A stretch of 37,925 nt of DNA, from positions 1 through 37,925 of the forward strand of contig CAIJED010000267.1 of the NCBI GenBank assembly GCA_903819595.1, read 5' to 3'. The DNA is from an uncultured Methanomicrobiales archaeon. GTDB taxonomy: Archaea; Halobacteriota; Methanomicrobia; Methanomicrobiales; Methanospirillaceae. The notes below the pieces were generated by a model, which worked only from the letters and a program-made list of their open reading frames with translations, did not search any database and had not been told where the DNA came from. Positions 34,420-37,925 of the stretch are shown in pieces; position 1 is the first letter of the stretch, and the number at the start of each line of letters is the position of its first letter. A program made the position numbers and the translations under genes.

Positions 34420-34445
34420 GGTGGTACCACCTAAATATTTATAAT
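34420..34445 (+). promoter_or_regulatory. Palindrome and TATA box of the cdc48-hsp20 operon
   Basis: GGTGGTACCACC (34420-34431) is a perfect 12-bp palindrome, followed within a few bases by TATTTATAA (34437-34445). The TATA box predicts transcription from about 34467 and a leader of about 25 bases, which contains GGGAG as ribosome-binding site. The palindrome occupies the BRE position or lies just before it, so a bound regulator could exclude TFB. Confidence 0.45.
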
Positions 34446-34491
34446 AAAATGAGACTTACTTTTAGTTATCATTTACCGGGAGTTAGTTCTT

Positions 34492-36876
34492 ATGACAAAT
34501 AAAGATTACGCAGAAGTGGGGGTTAGGGAAGCCGCCCGTGACGACGCTGGACGTGGAATAGCGCGAGTAAGTATTGATATTATGAGGGCACTCGGGCTGG
34601 TCAGTGGCGATGTCATTGAGATACAGGGGAAGAAAAAAGCCATTGCGATCGTATGGCCCGGTTTCCAGCAGGACACTGGTAACAGGGTAATCCGGATAGA
34701 CGGAACTGTCAGGAGCAATGCCGGGGCTGGTGTCGATGATACAGTGACAATAAGGAAAATAGAGCTCGGTTACGCAAAAAAGATCGTTATTGCACCAACC
34801 CAGCCAATCCGCCTGATCGGTGGAGAACAATATCTCCACCGGGTCCTATCCGGACGATCGGTAATGGAGGGGCAGAACGTCCGGGTAGACGTCATCGGAA
34901 ACCCGATCACGTTTGTCATCTCAAAAGTCATCCCGAAAGGGATTGGTATTGTAACCGATGATACCGAGATCGAACTAAAAGAGACGGCCTATAAACCTGA
35001 AGAAGGGACGCATGAGGTTTCCGACGTGCACTACGAGGATATCGGGGGACTCGGTCGCGAGCTCCAGCTCGTTCGTGAAATGATCGAACTGCCACTCCGG
35101 CACCCTGAGATCTTCGAACGGCTTGGAATAGAGCCCCCAAAAGGAGTTCTCCTCTATGGACCGCCGGGAACGGGAAAAACGCTGATCGCAAAAGCAGTGG
35201 CAAATGAAGTGGAGGCACATTTCATCACCCTTTCAGGCCCGGAGATCATGAGTAAGTATTACGGTGAGAGCGAGGGGAAACTTCGTGAAGTCTTCGAAGA
35301 GGCACAGGAGAATGCCCCGACGATCATATTCATTGACGAGATCGACTCTATCGCACCCAAGCGGGAAGAGACAAAGGGGGAGGTGGAACGTCGGGTCGTG
35401 GCGCAACTGCTATCCCTGATGGACGGCCTGAAGGGCAGGGGTCAGGTGATTGTCATCGCAGCCACCAACCTTCCGGACTCGATTGATCCGGCACTCCGTC
35501 GGGGGGGCAGGTTTGACCGCGAGATCGAGATCGGCATTCCCGATAAGAAAGGGAGGTTTGAAATATTCCAGGTCCACAGCAGGGGTGTCCCACTGGCTGA
35601 GGATGTTGACCTGCAGGTATATGCGGATACCACACACGGGTTTGTGGGCGCGGACATTGCACTCCTTGTGAAGGAGGCGGCAATGAGGGCGCTCAGGAGA
35701 ATAATCCCCCTGATCAAACCAGATGAGGAGATCCCCGCAGAGATCCTCGATGATATCAGAGTCACCGTCGCTGACTTTGACGAGGCCAGGAAACAAGTCG
35801 AACCAAGTGCAATGCGCGAGGTGCTGGTAGAGATTCCTGATGTTACCTGGGATGCAGTTGGCGGGCTTGACGATGTAAAAAGAGAACTGCAAGAGGCAGT
35901 TGAATGGCCACTTAAGTATCCATTTGTATTCGAACACCTAAAAACAAAGCCGCCGAAAGGAATACTCCTGTTTGGGCCACCAGGGACCGGGAAGACCCTG
36001 CTCGCAAAGGCGGTGGCAAACGAGTCAGAATGCAATTTCATCTCAGTAAAAGGACCAGAGCTCCTCTCCAAATGGGTAGGGGAATCCGAAAAGGGAGTCA
36101 GGGAGATATTTCGGAAGGCCAGGCAGGCATCACCGTCTATCATCTTCTTCGATGAAGTTGATGCACTCGTACCAAAACGGGGTTCTTTTATGGGTTCGTC
36201 CCACGTGACTGAGAGCGTCGTCTCGCAGATCCTTACCGAACTCGATGGTCTTGAGGAACTGAAAAACGTTACCGTGGTTGCAGCAACAAACCGACCTGAT
36301 ATGATCGACCCGGCACTCCTGCGCCCGGGGAGGCTGGAGCGCCATATCTATGTTCCACCACCAGATGAAGAGGGGCGAAAGAAAATCTTTGATGTGTACC
36401 TTCGGGATGCCTGTGCGCTTCTTACCGATGACATCAGCATAGATCACCTTGTTCAGCAGACAAACGGCTATGTAGGCGCAGATGTCGAGGCACTTGTCCG
36501 CCAGGCAAAGCTTGGTGCAATGCGTGACTTTATCACGGTAATGGCAGATACGAGTGAGAAGGAACGGCAGGACGCTGTGGTGAATATCCGTATCACCCGG
36601 AAGCACTTTGAAGATGCAGCAAAAATAGTCAAAGGGTCTCTTGACCAGGATGCCATCGAAGCAGCTGAACGTCAGGCCTGGGAGATGCTCTACAACCAGG
36701 ATCAACGTGAAATCCTTGAAAATGCCCTTGCAACACTTACACGGGCAGGACTCAGGAAGGTTATGGACAACAGCGTATTAACCCTCCGGGAAGAGACCTT
36801 CAGGACAAAAAAGGATTTCACCGAGATTATACGGCTCACCAGCCAGCTGGATGAGCAACTTACACAAACGACATAA
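34492..36876 (+). CDS. cdc48: CDC48/VCP-type AAA+ ATPase
   Basis: A 794-residue archaeal CDC48 homologue, a hexameric unfoldase that extracts or unfolds proteins, probably for the proteasome. The N domain (about 1-180) is the double-psi barrel plus four-stranded part. The first AAA module has Walker A GPPGTGKT at 223-230, Walker B IIFIDEID and sensor [14 protein letters not shown]. The second has GPPGTGKT at 495-502, Walker B IIFFDEVD and arginine-finger-bearing [18 protein letters not shown]. Length and order are normal. The hydrophobic HbYX-type tail is not visible; the C terminus is QLTQTT. hsp20 follows in 13 bases, reproducing the cdc48-hsp20 pairing known in Archaeoglobus. Confidence 0.96.
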   Translation: MTNKDYAEVGVREAARDDAGRGIARVSIDIMRALGLVSGDVIEIQGKKKAIAIVWPGFQQDTGNRVIRIDGTVRSNAGAGVDDTVTIRKIELGYAKKIVIAPTQPIRLIGGEQYLHRVLSGRSVMEGQNVRVDVIGNPITFVISKVIPKGIGIVTDDTEIELKETAYKPEEGTHEVSDVHYEDIGGLGRELQLVREMIELPLRHPEIFERLGIEPPKGVLLYGPPGTGKTLIAKAVANEVEAHFITLSGPEIMSKYYGESEGKLREVFEEAQENAPTIIFIDEIDSIAPKREETKGEVERRVVAQLLSLMDGLKGRGQVIVIAATNLPDSIDPALRRGGRFDREIEIGIPDKKGRFEIFQVHSRGVPLAEDVDLQVYADTTHGFVGADIALLVKEAAMRALRRIIPLIKPDEEIPAEILDDIRVTVADFDEARKQVEPSAMREVLVEIPDVTWDAVGGLDDVKRELQEAVEWPLKYPFVFEHLKTKPPKGILLFGPPGTGKTLLAKAVANESECNFISVKGPELLSKWVGESEKGVREIFRKARQASPSIIFFDEVDALVPKRGSFMGSSHVTESVVSQILTELDGLEELKNVTVVAATNRPDMIDPALLRPGRLERHIYVPPPDEEGRKKIFDVYLRDACALLTDDISIDHLVQQTNGYVGADVEALVRQAKLGAMRDFITVMADTSEKERQDAVVNIRITRKHFEDAAKIVKGSLDQDAIEAAERQAWEMLYNQDQREILENALATLTRAGLRKVMDNSVLTLREETFRTKKDFTEIIRLTSQLDEQLTQTT

Positions 36877-36889
36877 GGATTGGGACACG

Positions 36890-37336
36890 ATGACCAGCGC
36901 ACCAGATGAAAATTTTAGAAATATCGGAGAGATCATCCGGAAAATGCTAGAACAGGCGGGGATGAGCGAGCACCCGGCCCCCGTCATTTTCAACTTCCGA
37001 ATCTACGTCAACATGCCGGGATGCCAGACTACTCAGCAAAACCCAATTTCCGCCATGAATGGAACGATTAAGACGGAAGTGGAGGTCCAACGGGTGGGAA
37101 ATGAGGTGGTCCTGGTAACCGAACTGCCAGGAGTCACCCCCGAGGACGTTAAGGTAATGTTTTCCGGATCCACCGTTCATATCAAGGCCGGGGACGGGAA
37201 CCTCAAGTACCATACGACTGCCGACGTGCCCCCCGCAGAAAAGGATTCTGTATCGGTATCTTTCAGACACGGAGTACTGGAGGTCACCTACCGGGAGCAG
37301 TCCCGGGATCCCAAACCTTCAGATCAACAGGAATAA
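36890..37336 (+). CDS. hsp20: Hsp20 / alpha-crystallin family small heat-shock protein
   Basis: A 148-residue small heat-shock protein, an ATP-independent holdase forming oligomers that keep misfolding proteins soluble. The alpha-crystallin domain covers about 60-140, with VEVQRVGNEVVLVTELPGV, TPEDVKVMFSGSTVHI, and VSVSFRHGVLEVTYRE as the GVLxV-type closing strands. The N-terminal part (GEIIRKMLEQAG) is helical, as expected. The gene starts 13 bases after cdc48, with AAGGAT as ribosome-binding site, so the two form an operon. The frame is open from 36851, but ATG 36890 is the first start after the cdc48 stop. Confidence 0.93.
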   Translation: MTSAPDENFRNIGEIIRKMLEQAGMSEHPAPVIFNFRIYVNMPGCQTTQQNPISAMNGTIKTEVEVQRVGNEVVLVTELPGVTPEDVKVMFSGSTVHIKAGDGNLKYHTTADVPPAEKDSVSVSFRHGVLEVTYREQSRDPKPSDQQE

Positions 37337-37435
37337 CATCCCGGTTATGTCACCTGGTATTTCATACGCCAGATTTATTACAGCGTATAATTGACTTGGG
37401 CATCCTCCTGGTTTTCGAATGGGCAATTGCAAGCA

Positions 37436-37446
37436 TTTTAAAAATA
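37436..37446 (+). promoter_or_regulatory. TATA box for the 71-residue ORF and fbp
   Basis: TTTTAAAAATA is centred about 28 bases before the ATG at 37468. This predicts a leaderless or nearly leaderless transcript covering the small gene and fructose-1,6-bisphosphatase. No Shine-Dalgarno sequence is seen. Confidence 0.5.
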
Positions 37447-37467
37447 CCTTTTTCTCCCTGACATCGG

Positions 37468-37683
37468 ATGCGTTTGTCTGGAAAAGAGATAGCCACGCTT
37501 ATTACCTCGATACCTGAATCACGGATGGATATCACCGATGACATTCAGGATTGGGGCCTAAAAACCAGAGAGGATAATAATCCTGATAAACCCCGGAATC
37601 AAAGACTACATGTGATCATGGAGTCAACTCGGATAATCCGTAGTTTACTGATCTCTATGGCAGAGGATGGCAGTAAAATATGA
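37468..37683 (+). CDS. Small hypothetical protein coupled to fbp
   Basis: A 71-residue charged protein, unrecognised. It has an acidic/basic N-terminal half ([20 protein letters not shown]) and a probable C-terminal amphipathic helix ([20 protein letters not shown]). It ends with TGA overlapping the fbp ATG as ATGA, so translation of both is likely coupled, and its TATA box is placed for a leaderless start. The coupling suggests a partner or small regulator of the bisphosphatase, which is inference only. Confidence 0.6.
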   Translation: MRLSGKEIATLITSIPESRMDITDDIQDWGLKTREDNNPDKPRNQRLHVIMESTRIIRSLLISMAEDGSKI

Positions 37684-37925
37684 TACTCAAAGAATTCCTT
37701 GACGGTGCAGGAACCGAAAAAAACCTGGCTGAATTAATGCTGTTTTTAAGCAGGGAAGCCCAGCAGGTGAAGAAGGGATTTTTCTACACGGCCAGATGCG
37801 CACCGTCAGATGAAAAGACCCATAATGTATACGGCGAAGAGCAGATGGCACTTGATAAATACGCCGATGAGATCTTTATTTCGGGGTTAAGAAAGACACG
37901 CCTTGCCCATTATATCGCCACGGAA
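37680..37925 (+). CDS. fbp: Class I fructose-1,6-bisphosphatase, 5' part
   Basis: The first 82 codons of a class I FBPase, cut by the window edge. The residues [19 protein letters not shown] and [13 protein letters not shown] correspond to the N-terminal helices and the start of the regulatory/active-site region of the family (GExQxxLD and the LxxxxATE pattern just before the catalytic Glu-Glu). The enzyme hydrolyses FBP to F6P, the gluconeogenic counterpart of phosphofructokinase encoded at 21622-22662. Most archaea use the unrelated bifunctional FBP aldolase/phosphatase, so a class I enzyme is of interest. It overlaps the preceding small gene by four bases. Confidence 0.88.
   Translation, partial: MILKEFLDGAGTEKNLAELMLFLSREAQQVKKGFFYTARCAPSDEKTHNVYGEEQMALDKYADEIFISGLRKTRLAHYIATE

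Noticed and set aside
34435-34491. HSR1-type heat-shock site before cdc48
   Set aside because: A GTTAG half occurs near 34484 but no CTAAC partner lies five bases away.

Overview
The window looks like chromosome of a methanogenic euryarchaeon, most probably of the order Methanomicrobiales (Methanoregula/Methanosphaerula/Methanospirillum-like). The indications are archaeal-type genes throughout (cupin glucose-6-phosphate isomerase, two-AAA CDC48, archaeal RNase HII, archaeal ThiC, ADP-forming acyl-CoA synthetase, UPF0200 kinase, GH57 enzyme, a phosphoribulokinase of the kind known from Methanospirillum), TATA-type promoters, mixed Shine-Dalgarno and apparently leaderless starts, a tRNA without encoded CCA, and many REC/PAS signalling proteins. 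No mobile element, CRISPR array or rRNA was seen. The taxonomic call is inference from gene content.

Layout. 1-4084 (+): LEA-type-2 lipoprotein, a 59-residue tail-anchored protein, RNase HII, an M50 site-2 protease and a Yip1 membrane protein. 4128-5690 (-): DUF89 phosphatase, tRNA-Pro(GGG), a 64-residue protein and a DUF7123 winged-helix protein. 6125-10979 (-): a tightly packed operon of a radical SAM activase-like protein, UPF0200 kinase, TIM-barrel sugar isomerase, RNase Z and a RecJ-like DHH phosphoesterase. 11152-12900 (+): DUF5661 protein and ThiC. 12965-15617 (-): ADP-forming acyl-CoA synthetase and a zinc-ribbon protein. 16422-20735 (+): a signalling/chemotaxis module of REC-histidine kinase, a soluble REC-PAS-HAMP chemoreceptor and CheW. 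The receptor gene has an in-frame TGA and cheW has a one-base frameshift in an A8 run.

20885-32226 is a sugar-storage and central-carbon block. The minus strand carries GH57 enzyme, two GT4 glycosyltransferases, glycogen debranching enzyme, phosphoribulokinase, 6-phosphofructokinase and glucose-6-phosphate isomerase, mostly with overlapping or abutting ends. The alpha-glucan phosphorylase lies divergently across a 700-bp control region. A fructose-1,6-bisphosphatase begins at the right edge. Together these can build and degrade glycogen, interconvert G6P, F6P and FBP, and make RuBP from Ru5P for a RuBisCO-based pathway; RuBisCO and phosphoglucomutase are not in the window.

32330-37925 (+): a REC-PAS-TPR protein without a kinase domain, 5-formyltetrahydrofolate cyclo-ligase, the CDC48-Hsp20 proteostasis pair, and a 71-residue unknown protein coupled by ATGA overlap to the truncated fructose-1,6-bisphosphatase.

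The observations most worth following are the physical joining of phosphoribulokinase to glycogen and hexose-phosphate genes, the paired lesions in the receptor and cheW genes, the phosphofructokinase with Gly104/Lys124, and several perfect 12-bp palindromes at promoters.
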